Shown here: positions 37,220 through 48,485 of the stretch, piece after piece
Layout of the letters: every line of letters begins with the position of its first letter
Position numbering within the stretch: position 1 is the first letter of the stretch
From: Ettlia oleoabundans
Taxonomy: Eukaryota > Chlorophyta > Chlorophyceae > Chlamydomonadales
Direction of reading: 5' to 3'
DNA length: 59,178 bases
NCBI GenBank assembly: GCA_019693395.1
Contig: JAAMXP010000238.1
Coordinates: forward strand, 561-59,738
Position numbers and translations under genes: made by a program
Notes under the pieces: model-generated
What the model saw: the letters and a program-made list of their open reading frames with translations, nothing else
Told to the model about the DNA's origin: nothing
Database searches by the model: none

Positions 37220-37619
37220 GTCTATATTCCTTTTGGATCACCGTTCAATGCAGTTAGTATTAACAATGCGAAAATGACGAGGTAGCAGGACGCAGCAACA
37301 TGCATGTGCGTCGCTTCCCCGCGTCAACACAAATCATCCGATCAGGCAAGTATACACATGATGCTATGGATGCACGGGGTACATGCACGTGCCAGCCAGG
37401 CTGGCACCGACGGTGGTGCCGCCATGCTGCTATTGCCAGCCCGCTCCCCTCCTGCCTGCCTGCCTGCCTGCGTCCAGCCTGGATCGCACTGGAGCCATCT
37501 CGCCTCTCAAGTCTTGTTCAATCGAAGGCTGGCAATTTCACTCCATCAATCTCAGTTACAGTGCCATGTACGGATCACAACACCCTCAAACTTGGTGCGA
37601 ATTGCAGCCAACAACCCAT
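37220..37619. other. Intergenic: helicase promoter and ankyrin/U-box 3' UTR
   Basis: The 400 bases hold the helicase 5' region and the 3' UTR of the same-strand ankyrin/U-box gene (TGTAA at 37556-37560). A CTGC tetranucleotide run lies at about 37450-37471. Confidence 0.45.
37556..37560 (-). promoter_or_regulatory. Polyadenylation signal TGTAA (ankyrin/U-box gene)
   Basis: TGTAA on the minus strand, 60 bases after the stop codon. Confidence 0.6.
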
Positions 37620-38276
37620 CTAGTCCAGCTGCACCCCCGCTGCGGCAAGCCCAGCCATCAAGCGCCGCACCATCCTGTTGCTCTCCAGCTCTAAATGCCT
37701 CAGTGGCATGTTGGTGAGAGGCGAGCAGGGTGTGTGCCCTGCTGCCACCTGTCGCGTGATCCAAGCTGCAAGGGACAGGCAGACAGGGGACACAAGCGGG
37801 GGCGCAAGCGCCAGTTCAGCTACTCAGCCATACTTTAGGCTGCCGACTGCCGTGTGGCTGCCTACGGACTGCTGCTGGCATGACCAAAGCAGACTAGCAG
37901 GCACACACACAGTCATACGTGCAGACATAGCCATCCAAGTTCTGCATCCTGGCCTAGCTAGTACGCGTGCCGCGCACCCTCAATAGCACATCGTTCGTAT
38001 GTCTCGCCATCTGCCGCCACAACAGGGTCCCGCATCGGCTCCTGGGTGATGGGACACAGCAGCTCACTGAGCAAATCGTCATCAAGGCTGGCGGCTGAGC
38101 AGGCAGCACCCATCAAACTGCTGTCGCCGCCGCTGGTGCTGCTGTTGCTTGTGAGGCTGGTGTTGCTGCTTGCGAGGCTGGTGCCGCCGCCGCTGCTGCG
38201 ATTGCTTGTGAGGCTGCCAATCCTACCGACTTTGCTGCTGCTCTCCCTTGCCAGGCCTACAGTATCACTGCCATCC

Positions 38277-38307
<31 letters not shown>

Positions 38308-40477
38308 GTGTGTTGCCTGATGCATCCGTCACGCCTGCCTGCTGCACATCTGCTGGCGCAGGGCACTCAGCTGCCATGCCTTTGCCGCCGTCTGCTGCTT
38401 CTTGCGATACCGTCGAGGGTGCTGGCGGCGCTGCTGCAGATCCTGACCTAGAATTTGCTTCTGGGCCTGTGCTGTGGGGAGGTGCCGCTGCAGTTGGGGT
38501 CGCCTCAGGTGCATCGCTGGGTGGGCTGCCAGCACCTGCTTCCGGCTGTGTAAGTCCCAGTTGCTGCATCAGCAGGCTAAGCTCTGCCTCCTCCGCTCCA
38601 CCGGCTGCGCATTCTGCAGCATGCTCCTGCAAAGGTGCAGCTGCCGCTAGCTTTGCAGCAGGCGACAGGGGTTCCGCGCGTGCTGCTGCCTCTTCTCCTG
38701 CTGCTGCCAGGGGCCCCGTTTCAGCTGCTGCGGGGGCGGCGGCGGTGCACACATTACCCTTTGCCGTAATCAAAGCTGCATGTATAGACTGCCTCTCAAC
38801 GCAACGGCCTTCAGGTCTGAAGGTGCTACTGTCTGCCGCGGGCGGAGCCTCTCCACGGTTTGCAGCTGCACCTGCTTCAGGGCCGCCAGGTGCATGCTGC
38901 AGGGCCGCAGCTGCGCTGGCCGTTGCAGGTCGAGAGACAGCTGGCGAGGTCTGCCTCTGCACAGCAGAATCAGGGGCAGCCTGCTTCTGCTGGCGCGCTT
39001 TCTGTCTCGCGCGGCGGTTGGCCTTTGTCGCAGCCTTGGCGTGCTGCTGCCGCGCCTGCTGCTCCTCCTCAGCCAGAAGCGCTGCTGCTGCGGCATCGGC
39101 GGCGGCGGCCGCCTCTTTTGAAGGGCAGGGCTTGGCGGTAGCGCGCTCATTCAGTACTTGAGCCGCTGTTGGGCAGCCTGCAACCAAATGCGGGGTGTGT
39201 CACTTGATTCGGCATTGACCTACATATGCCGAACTCTAAAGTGCTGTGGTGGCCAATGCCATGTCCCACAGGAAGCACAGCATGGCACGATGCCAAAACG
39301 AACACCAACGTCACCGCTACTACCCTCCCATAGCAGACGTTGGGCCCCACAATGCCGCCTGCAGTTTTGGCAGCTTCACACATCCACTTCCACTTCAAAC
39401 ATCCAGCTTCGCGCACTCCATGCCGAGTTACAAGCGCCCGGCTTCAAGAGTCCAAAAACACCCACCGGAGGAGTTGCCCTTGCCCCGCTTCTCCATGAGC
39501 TGCAGCAGCCGCTCAGCTGCCCGTTGCTGGTAGTCCGCCGCCACTTGGCGCGGGGTTTGGCCCCGGCGGTTGCGAGCTGCCAGCAAGGCCCCCGGCTGCG
39601 GGCTGGCTGCCACCAGCCATCGGATGGCGGCCAGGTGCCCGTTGCATGCGGCGATATGCAGTGCTGTGTTGCTGAGCTGGTCGACAGCCAACATACTTGC
39701 CCCTGCTGCCGCCAGTGCCTCCAAGCAATTGGCGTGGCCCTTGCCTGCAGCAAGCTGCATGGCTGTCAGGCCGTTGGTGTCGGTAGCCTCGACGTCCACG
39801 CCAGCAGCAACGAGCGCCTGCACGCAGCCGACGCGTCCGCAGGCTGCCGCCCAATGCAGCGCCGTATGGCCGTGCCGGTCAGCCGCTTCCGTGCGTGCCC
39901 CAGCAGCAAGCAATGCTCTTAGGCACGCTTCCTGGCCGTTGGCGGCAGCGGTGGCCAGCGCAGCTTTTCCCTCTCCATCCAGGGCCTCCATATCGGCGCC
40001 GGATGCCAGCAGCACCGCCAGGCGCACCACATCCCCCTGGCTGGCCGCTGCATGGAGCTTGATAGTCCTGTCATCTGCCGCGTCTGTCTGCAGTAACAAT
40101 GACCAGAACACAAAAGCAGGTCAACACAAGGCACTGCTCAGCAGGCATTTGTTGCTGTATCAACATATGCAGCTGATATAGCAGTGGGGGGGTTGTAGTG
40201 ATCCAGCCCCCGTGCACCTGCAGGTGTTGCTGCAGGTCGTCTTCGGGAGCCCGAGGTGCAGCCTTCGCTTCCTTTGCATTCTCATCTGAGCTGGTTGTAC
40301 TGTCCCTCTTTCCTCGCACTGCGACAGGACCAAATTTAGCTAGAGTAAGCCAGGGTGCACCTAGGGTGCCCAGCGCGGCGTCAGCAGCTGCCGGCGGCGC
40401 AAGGGGCGGCTGTGGTAGGGTCCGCGGCGGGCGACCGCGGGCTCACCCGTGCAGCAATGACAGTTGCTAGCGTCCAT
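37620..40477 (-). CDS. Ankyrin-repeat / U-box protein (candidate E3 ubiquitin ligase)
   Basis: Candidate E3 with N-terminal substrate-binding ankyrin repeats and a C-terminal U-box. Five minus-strand exons: 40447-40477, 40218-40318, 39466-40087, 37978-39177, 37620-37765; phases close; 699 residues. Exon 1 is only 31 bases (MDASNCHCCT plus one base); it is the only upstream ATG with a phase-1 donor that fits. Ankyrin repeats run about 52-225, e.g. KLHAAASQGDVVRLAVLLAS, ALHWAAACGRVGCVQALVAA and ALHIAACNGHLAAIRWLVAA, about six units. A basic Ala/Gln-rich coil follows, then about 330 low-complexity Ala/Ser/Gly residues. The U-box occupies about 620-690: LLCPITQEPMRDPVVAADG, ETYERCAIE, then in the last exon AW, HTPCSPLTNMPLRHLELESN. 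The last intron cuts the U-box. The order ANK then U-box is uncommon. Confidence 0.92.
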
Positions 40478-41553
40478 CGTTGACCGGTAGGACCCGGCGC
40501 GAGCGCGGGCGGCGGAGATTGTGACGCGCTGGGGACTGGGCGTGTGTGAACTCTAGGCGCGCACACGCCAGTATGGGACTCGGTGTAACTACAGCCTCCA
40601 AATGCAGCCGGCACGTGGTCAGAGGTGGATGAGAGGCTTGAGCCTGGGTCGGAATTTCGGGGATAGTAGGGAAGGTGGGGACTGGCGAGGGACTGGCGAT
40701 GCTGCCGTCTGGAAAGCACTTGGCTGTTTATATTCGCAAGGGCAGCCCAGCAAAGTGAGTTACATCCGTAGCTCCTGCCAAGTCACGGTTGTAGCACACC
40801 GTTGGTGCCGGCCCGGGGGCAGAATCCCACAAGGCAGGCCACACCGGTAAATCTGACGTTCCGCCTGTTGACTGCGCTCCAGTGGAAAGCTGCTGCCATT
40901 GGCAGCAATGGAACGCGCTAGCAAACTAATGCAACATTCAATAAACGATATGACGCTTGCGAGGCTCATGTGGTACCAGTACCAAGTGGCGGCATGTACA
41001 TGGATGAAGAGCAGTCCCCTTTCCGCTGCTGCGGGCGGTCATCAGGCAGGAAAGGTGCGCAGCAGGGTCACTTTATGGAAGCAACAGTCGTCTAAACTCC
41101 CCGGGATGACTATATCATTGCGACAGTCAAACGGTTCTGCCACACTACGAAATGTCGAAGACGAGGCACTTGCCGCTGTTTAATATGCTCTCTGCTGCCA
41201 TTTGCTGGTGTGGGGCATGCGCAAGACTCGTCCAGCTGCTGAGGTGCTCTGTGCATTTTGTGAGTACGCAGGCTGGGTGGCCGAGCACTTTAACTGCAGG
41301 TGCTGATATGCTCTGCCAATTTGCGAATGGAATGAGCAAGCTGGCCAGTAGACTTCAGCAATACGTCGACGGTACAGTTCTGCGGGTGCTTCGTCCAAGG
41401 AAATTGCCTATTGGTCATCAGAAAATCTGTGGATGATTCCTCGAATGGATTGAGGGCTAGAATGCGGCCGCCGGGCTGTCCTCCACACTTCTTGCTCTCT
41501 GTTCCCTCCTTATTGCTTTGCTGGAGCCTGCCTGACCCGCAAGCTAATCAACG
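40478..41553. promoter_or_regulatory. Divergent promoter interval ankyrin/U-box gene / FAS1-B
   Basis: The 1,076 bases separate two divergent start codons. No TATA box stands out near 41554. A NotI-like GC-rich spot (GCGGCCGC) lies at about 41464. No gene is seen. Confidence 0.45.
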
Positions 41554-42854
41554 ATGCAAACCATGCAGCACCGAAACGTAATCGCAGTGCTGCTTTGCGC
41601 GCTCGTGGGCAGGGCGGCAGCAGAATGCCTGAGCGTGGCAGAAGTGGCACAAAAGGAGGGAGGCTTCTCAATCCTGCTGGCCGCTGCTGAGGTGAGGGTG
41701 TGCCCCCGGGAGCACTAGGTTGATTGTCCGGCTGGGAGCAGTGGCAAGACCAGCCGGCACCTGCCTGCTGCCCCTCCCTGCAGGCGATGCACGTGTAAGC
41801 GCTCGCTTGCCCACTGGCCGGCCTGGTTGCTCGCTCCCATGCTTCTTCCCAGGCTTCGAGTCTCGCTTGATCTGTTGCTTTAGCACTTTCCCATGGTCTG
41901 CCCTCGATTTGTCTGCCTGCAGGTGTCAGGATTTGTGCCCGCCCTGAGCGACCGCGAACTGCATGCCACCGTGTTTGCCCCCACAGACGAGGCATTTGAG
42001 GCGCTGCTGGAGGAGCTTCACATCACAGTGGAGGACATGCTAGCTGAGCCTCTGCTGCTGCAGGCGGTGAGTGGGTGCTTGGGGGGGAGGCAAAGCTTCT
42101 GCTTGGGAGGCGGGAAAACTCGTCCCACGCTGCGTAGGCACTCTACCTACCCTTGCAGCCTGTGCCTCCCCATCTTCCTGCCTTTTTAAGCGTGGACTGC
42201 TCATTGAGCGTGGACTGCTCATTACTAATGTGCCCCACACTTCACTGCCACCTCATGAGTGCATCATCAGCTTCTTTCGCTTGCCACCTTCCCTTCCTGC
42301 CCGCAGGTGCTGAAGTACCACGTCGTGCCCGGTGCCGCCCTCACCTCCAAGCAGCTGCGAGATGAGATGGAGCTGTCCACCCTGCTGGCCGCCGACATCG
42401 AGGCTGAGGCTGAGGCCGCCGCCGCCGCTGAGGCGGGCTCCTCCACGGGCCTGAAGAAGAAGAAGTTCGGCAAGAAGATGGGCGGGGGCGAGGAGGAGGA
42501 GTCTGAGGATGGAGTGCTGACCATCCAGGTCCAGAAGGTGACCAGTAGGCCGGACTGTCGGGTAGATATTGGGCTGAGCTTTGCTTGGGCAGGGATGGCT
42601 GCTTGTTGTGCGCCCTGCTCTTCCTGGTTTGTTGCTTGCTTGGCTGAACGTTCCAACCGGCCCACCCCACCAAGCTCACTGTAACCTCTGTCCATCATGT
42701 GCAGGTGTACGGCCTGAAGCCCCCCTCCGCAGGCAAGCGCTTCACCGTGGTTGGCTCCCTGAGTGAGGCCGAGGTGGTGGTGGCTGATTTGAATGCCGGC
42801 TGCCCCACAGTGGTGCATGTTATCGACAACGTTCTGCTGCCAGACCTGGAGTAA
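41554..42854 (+). CDS. Secreted single fasciclin (FAS1) domain protein, copy B
   Basis: Paralogue of the gene at 11233-12676, in opposite orientation. Four exons: 41554-41691, 41923-42066, 42307-42537, 42705-42854; all phase 0; 220 residues, or 217 from the second ATG (41563). Exons 2 and 4 have exactly the same lengths as in copy A (144 and 150 bases). By my count 41/48 and 44/49 residues are identical in them. The N terminus is a signal peptide ending near GRAAA, then ECLSVAEVA directly: copy B lacks copy A's extra segment of about 37 residues. The acidic insertion in exon 3 is shorter, with a Lys run (KKKKFGKK). FAS1 H1 box VFAPTDEAFEAL and terminal VVHVIDNVLLP are present. TGTAA lies at 43062. 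Confidence 0.9.
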
Positions 42855-43061
42855 GCGGCTTTGGAGGTGGCAATGCTCAACTTGGCAGTTGCAGCCTCTG
42901 GTCCGCAGAGCGGAAACTAGTTGTCTGCGCAGCCACGTCCCCCTTTTCCATTTGAAACTCTCCACATGCTCTGGTCAGCGTTGAGTCACCACCCTCAAAC
43001 TGCCCTTCGTTGATCTGTCCCTGATCTGTTCTCCTCGATTGATATTATGACAACGTGTGTA

Positions 43062-43066
43062 TGTAA
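43062..43066 (+). promoter_or_regulatory. Polyadenylation signal TGTAA (FAS1-B)
   Basis: TGTAA 208 bases after the FAS1-B stop, 72 bases before the convergent WDR92 stop. Confidence 0.55.
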
Positions 43067-43137
43067 TGATAATATGCAATGAATAACATCAATAAACAGT
43101 AACGCCCTGCCACTGATGGCGGCCTGATCAGCTCAGT

Positions 43138-44983
43138 TCACAGTGTGCCAATGCGGCTGACCATGCCAACTCGCACAGTCTGGTCATAGGCGCCAGCCAC
43201 AAACACGCCCGCCTTGTCGGTGCTCCAGTCAAAGGCGCGTACAGGCTGGCACGATATGAGCCTGTCGCACACCTGCTCTGAGCTGCCCACCACACCCCGT
43301 GGCTCCCCATCCTCGTCCTTCACGGATCTGCAATGAATATATTTGCAGGGTCCTTGTGTGGATGATTTCAGGATGATGCAGGCTGTAGTCAAGCTTGAGC
43401 AGAGGTATCACGGACCTGCACACCCACCTAAGCTCCTGGCCCTGGCACCCCGGGCAGAAAGCTACACGGTAACTGCCTGCCTAACGCTCTCACGAGGCAG
43501 CAAGCAATTCAAGCTAGCACCCACCTTTGGTCAGGGTAGCAGTATTTGTGTAGCGACAGGCCCCCGTCGCCGCCGCACACCATGAACACATCACGGTTCT
43601 GGGGCAGGTGATGCAACCCCCAGAGTGTCGCCTCCCGCCCGTCCTTTGCCTGCAGCTTCTGTAGTTTTCTGGCAAAGCCGTGGCGTGGGTGCTGCGTTCG
43701 GGCTTCAAACAAGCATAGCTGGCTCTCCATGCATGTGGCCACAAATTTGTTCATGGCAATGTCCCGCCGATCAAACTGCAGACGGATGAACAGGCAAAGG
43801 GCAAGGGCTGGGAATGTGACCTTATTTAGTGGGGAATCACATGGCCTGAATGCAAAGAGCAGGACACGCAGCACGGCACCTGCCAGCAGAGGGTCGATTC
43901 TCTGGTTGCATGCAGTAGTTTTTGCCTCGGCCCTGTACCCTCGAGGTCGCTCCATTAGCCGGGGTGTGTTCTGTGCGGTACTTCTAGACAAGCAATTGCT
44001 GTCTCATCTCACCCACCTGCACGCCACAAACGCCCTTGCCCACATTTGTCTCCCACCGCACTTTTGCCGCTCGCAGGTCAAACATCTTGATGTCTCCGTT
44101 CTCATACCCAGCTAGCAGGCAGCGCTCAGCCTTGTTGTATGAGTTGCCAAAGGCCACACACCAGCAGTCACTGCCGCTTGTGGCACCCCCGCCACTGCCT
44201 GGTTGTGCAGCGGACGCCCCTGCTGCAGGCAGGAACGCGGTGGTTGGCGCCTCAGGCTGCCGAGGGTCCCACACCCGCACGCCGCCATCCTTGCTAGCAG
44301 TTGCGATAGCGGGCGCGCCACACTTGTCGCTCTGTTGGGCACATATAGCATCAAAATAAGGTTTCGTTTGAGCTCTTAGTGAGCCTCCAATCATTCACAG
44401 GCCGTGTTCACCCTGATTGCAGCCTCAGGCTGTTGCAGCATGCATGCAGCATTAATCGACTATCCTCTCAATGCCGCCCCTCTACCTCACCTGCCCGCCA
44501 AAGGCGTCAACCCCATGTATGACGCCAGCATGCGCCTGAACCATGAACAGTGGCCCTGCATCCAACCGTCCTACATCCAATATTCGCAACTCGCCCGTCT
44601 GGGTGCCAACGGCCAGGTGGGCATCTGCCTCGGCGCTGGCGCCAAAGCTGCCGCATTGCAGCGAGTGCGGCTGCTCATGCTTCGCAACCTGCTCTAGCTC
44701 CAGCCCGTCCAGCTCATACACCTCCAGCATACCGGTGCCCCGGGGGCGGCATCCCAGAGCCACGAAGCGGGCTGTGCCGGGGATCCACCTGCAACAGCCG
44801 GGAGCGGCGCAATCAATGGCGACAGCAGCTGTCATTGCCGCTGGAGCCCAGGCAGCCCTACGGGGGTCTTGGAGCCTGTGGCGCTACAAATTGACGTCCA
44901 CAGCCCGCTTACTTGACTTCGTGAAGCGTGTATGACAGGGTCCGGTGCACAAGCTCAGCGATTTGGGGGGCGTCGTTTGCCAT
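43138..44983 (-). CDS. WDR92: WDR92 / DNAAF10 (Monad) WD40 protein
   Basis: WD40 adaptor that works with R2TP/prefoldin-like complexes in preassembly of axonemal dyneins. Five minus-strand exons: 44913-44983, 44491-44788, 44017-44331, 43525-43775, 43138-43327; phases close; 374 residues against about 357 in animals. Family blocks in order: MANDAPQIAELVHRTLSYTL, WIPGTARFVALG, RGTGMLEVYEL, CGSFGAS, IHGVDAFGGQ, GGVRVWDPRQ, CWCVAFGNSYN, GYENGDIKMFDLR, RWETNVGKGVCGVQFDRRDI, MNKFVATC, TQHPRHGFA, HLPQNRDVFMVCGG, DWSTDKAGVF, DQTVRVGMV. A Gly/Ala/Ser insertion lies in exon 3. WDR92 is largely confined to organisms with motile cilia, so its presence carries lifestyle information. Same strand as the DnaJ gene upstream. 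Confidence 0.95.
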
Positions 44984-45362
44984 GCTGTCTGGCCGTCGCT
45001 TCAGCGTCTACCGCGGCTGCTGTCGCAGCAATTTGAGTTGCACTGGCGATTTCTTGAACGCACAGGCCGAGCTCCTTCCGCCGTCCTTTGGTTTCGTGCC
45101 CAGTCACTGATTGGGTGCCTGCGCAGATGACGCACGCAAGGCTACGAACAATCCAGAGCCTGAACAACAGAGATGGTGGCTAGCCCGAGAATTGTCGCAC
45201 ATGCCTGCACATGCTGCGTTGACCGCCAGCGAGGCCGTTTGACCACCGATGCCGTGCCACTGGCTCGCAGGCTTTTCCAATGTCACCATAACGCGTGCTA
45301 CAGCAGCAACAGTTTTTTTTATAATAAAGTACTTGTTGTAATGAAATATGGGGTGCTCCAGG
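44984..45362. other. Intergenic: WDR92 promoter and DnaJ 3' UTR
   Basis: 379 bases between same-strand genes. An A/T-rich patch (TTTTTTTTATAATAAAG) lies at about 45311-45327. No TGTAA on the minus strand is seen. No gene. Confidence 0.4.
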
Positions 45363-48300
45363 TCACAGCTCATCCTTGCGTTGCCACTCGCCCTCGCTGC
45401 CAAACAGCTCGCGCAGCTGCTGTTTCTGCCGCTCGGTAATGGTTCGGGGGAAGGCCACAGTAAAGGTAACCCACATGTCGCCACGTGTGGTCTGCAGAGA
45501 GCATTAGGGATCACAGCAGTAAGATAGCCATAACAAGCATTACGAACGCAAAATCGCTGGCAACAGCGCGAACCACAGTGTACTCCAGCAAGCCCAAGCA
45601 ACCAATCAAACCACGGTGATACTAACCACACCGAACCAGTCAAACAGTTGCTTTCTCACCTTTTCATACCGCGGCATGCCTTCTCCCTTGAACCACCGCA
45701 CCTCGCCAGGCCGTGTGACTCCCTGCGTCCCAATCTGCACCTTGTGCCCATCCAAGTGCTCAATCTGCGGGAGCGAGGGAAACAACCAAACATTCCGCAG
45801 TGATTTCAGGATTCGGCAACGCATGGAAAGGCAACAGAGAAGGAAGGCCCACCACTAACAAGCGCAGAGCGGCCCAAGTCAGCAAGCAAAATTTTGTTTT
45901 CCGCATCACCCAGGAGCCTTCCGCAACTAATGTCAGCACCCAAATGCCAGCACCCACCTCGCGGTCAAAGCCCACCAGCGCCTCAAGCAGGCTGATTGTG
46001 GCATTGTACATGAGGCCGTCACCGCGCCGCTCAAAATGCGGGTGGGGTAGCGTGCGCAGCACGATGTGCAGGTCGCCGTGTTCACCTGCAAAGGGCGCAG
46101 CGCAGTTCATTCAGGCGAGTTGCAAGAAAATGCATGGGAGCTGGTCGCCATGGCAAGGAAAAGCTACTTAACACATGTACAAAATGCGGCTACCGGGAAG
46201 CCATGTTGCAGGAGCAGATGGTGGCCTTTGGAATTCAATCAGTAGCAGGTGTGCCAGGCACAACCATTGCCCATCCACACTTTGCCCTGCCTGTGAGTGC
46301 CCATTACAACACCCACGCTGTCCAGCGCTGGACCCAGCCCTCGTAAGAAGTGCATTGTGCCTGCAGTGTCCCCTACCCCCTACCACTGCAGCGAGCGCCT
46401 CTAGTGAGAGGCAGCAGCGCAGCTGCTGCCACACCACCTTCTGCATCTGCTGCCTGGCTTCCAGCTGTGCCCCATGAACCNNNNNNNNNNNNNNNNNNNN
46501 NNNNNNNNNNNNNNNNNNNNNNNNNNNNNNCCCCCCCACCACCACAAACCACCACCCGGCCCAACTGACCGTCAATGGCGGGCTCTCCCTCTTCAAAGAA
46601 GGTGATGACGTGACCTTCGGGCATGCCAGGCTCCACATGTATTGTCAGCGTCTCAGACTCACGCTCTAATTTCACGTTAGGGCACTCCTCACATACCTGA
46701 ACAAAAGATATCACACGGCATCAATAAAGTATGAAGGGAGGCGGGCACGGCAAAGGCAAGCATGACCAGTTTGGTGCACCTAAGAGCGGTGCAAATGGGA
46801 AAGCAAGGCACCGATGCAGGGCAAGCAGAATGCAGATGGAAAAGCATTGCAGTCACAACTAGGCCCGCTCAAAGCACTCTGTCAAAGCACTCAAAAGTTG
46901 CAGCCAAGACTACCCCGTGCCCAAGCCTACACAACATACATGTGAGCCACCCTGACTCACATGTGTGGTGTATTGCTGGTACATGCCTGGCCCGATTTGC
47001 TGCGTGACGACCTTTTGCCTGCAGTTGCACTTGCGCTTCCCCGGTGCAGGCTTGATCACATTTTTGTCACGAATAATCTGCAGCATGGCCATCAGAGGAC
47101 TGCAGGTGAGCAGGCGCCGCTCCCACGATTCCATGGCATTCGCACGTTGGCCTCACAGGCAAGCGGCAATATATGCACCACTCATGGGAGAGCAGTCAGG
47201 CAGCCGCATGAGCTGGAGGAACCAAAATTGAAGCAGCAGTAGGCGTGTAGCGCAAGTCTGTACTACCCCCTTTCCTTCAAAACTACAACCCACCCACAAA
47301 GACAGTGCAGCCTGATAAGACGCTGGTAAAGTTGTAACCTGCTGCCCATTGATCACACGCCAATGGGGCCTCAGTGTCCCCAGCAGTGATCACCTCAAAT
47401 TCATGCCCCAAGTAGAGGTCTTTGAGCGTGACCTCCAGTTCAACCACCACGTTGTCTCCCTTGGGAGTCTCCTCCTCTTGCTGCCCATTAAACCCAAACC
47501 CTCCAAACCCAAAGCCGCCAAAGAATCTGCACCCACGGTTGGGAGAGAAGGCAGCGTGTGCAAGCAACCAGAGATGCGAGGTCCAGGCTGCTATACTGAT
47601 AGCGCTGCGCTGAATGCATCACAGTGGTCATGCGTGGCAGGGCAGCCCAACTGCAATGCAAAAATTCTACAGGTTCAGCTGCAATGTCAATACCAATGGG
47701 TGGCGCAGGCACCTGCCCCCACCGGCACTCACTGCGAGAAGATGTCTTGGGCATTGCCACCACCGCCGCCGCTGCCCTCCATCTGCTTCAGCCCCTCCTC
47801 ACCATACCGGTCATACACCTTACGCTTCTTGGGATCAGTCAGCACCTCATAAGCTGAACCCAGCACCAAGGTTGGGCAATGGACAGAAGGGGATGCATGT
47901 GTCAGGCATTGTAAGGGTGGGAAAGCAGCCTGAAGTGGGTGTTGGTGGCTCATGCCGGCCGCCCGGGCGCAGCAGTAAAGCTGCAAAGTGCAGCGAAGAA
48001 TGGCTGCTAAACATCCCAACTGCCCTGGGTGGTTGAAGCGCTACGGGCCCAACAAGGAGATGGCTGTTACCACTGTATGTTTGCCTCACTGCGCTCACAC
48101 AAGGAAGCAAACGGTTTATGAAAGTCCCACCCTCAAACAGGGGACACGCACCATGGCTGACGTCGGCAAACTTTTGTGCCGCCTGTTTCTTCTCCTCCTC
48201 GCTGCCCTGCACCTTGTCTGGGTGCATTTTCAGCGCAAGCTTGCGGTACGCCCGCTTGATCTGTGCTTCGGTGGCTGATCGCGGCACTTGCAGCAAATCA

Positions 48301-48485
48301 TAGTAGTCGCGCCTGCAGGGAACAGCAGAAATCATGGTGTGAATATTGGTGACCTGGCAGCGCAGTGGTGATGGCGGCATGTGGCGGCGCCATGGCAGGG
48401 AGCAGGCGGCCAGCGCTGCTCACGCTGCAACCAGGGTCAGCAATCCCAGCAGCACGGCTGCCGCAGTGCCTATTCTTCGCTGCAT
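45363..48485 (-). CDS. ER-lumen DnaJ (ERdj3/DNAJB11 type) with signal peptide and C-terminal KDEL
   Basis: Hsp40 co-chaperone of BiP in the ER lumen. Nine minus-strand exons: 48424-48485, 48152-48312, 47733-47853, 47394-47526, 46961-47077, 46570-46696, 45958-46085, 45660-45764, 45363-45491; phases close; 360 residues, the normal length. Residues 1-21 form a signal peptide ([20 protein letters not shown]). The J domain follows at once with RDYYDLLQV and HPD 51-53. A Gly/Phe segment ([12 protein letters not shown]) comes next. The substrate-binding domains carry the ERdj3 cysteine module CNC...CEEC with GKRKCNCRQ and CEECPNVKL, then [21 protein letters not shown] and HLDGHKV. The last codons are K-D-E-L-stop, an ER retrieval signal that animal DNAJB11 lacks. 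An N gap (46481-46530) lies in an intron only. Confidence 0.95.
46481..46530. other. Assembly gap (50 N) in DnaJ intron
   Basis: Undetermined bases followed by a C-rich run (46531-46537), between DnaJ exons 6 and 7. The coding phase agrees across it. Confidence 0.95.

Noticed and set aside
38046..39161. Plus-strand 371-codon Leu/Ala-rich open frame
   Set aside because: Antisense of the low-complexity linker exon of the ankyrin/U-box gene; composition follows from GC-rich repeats.
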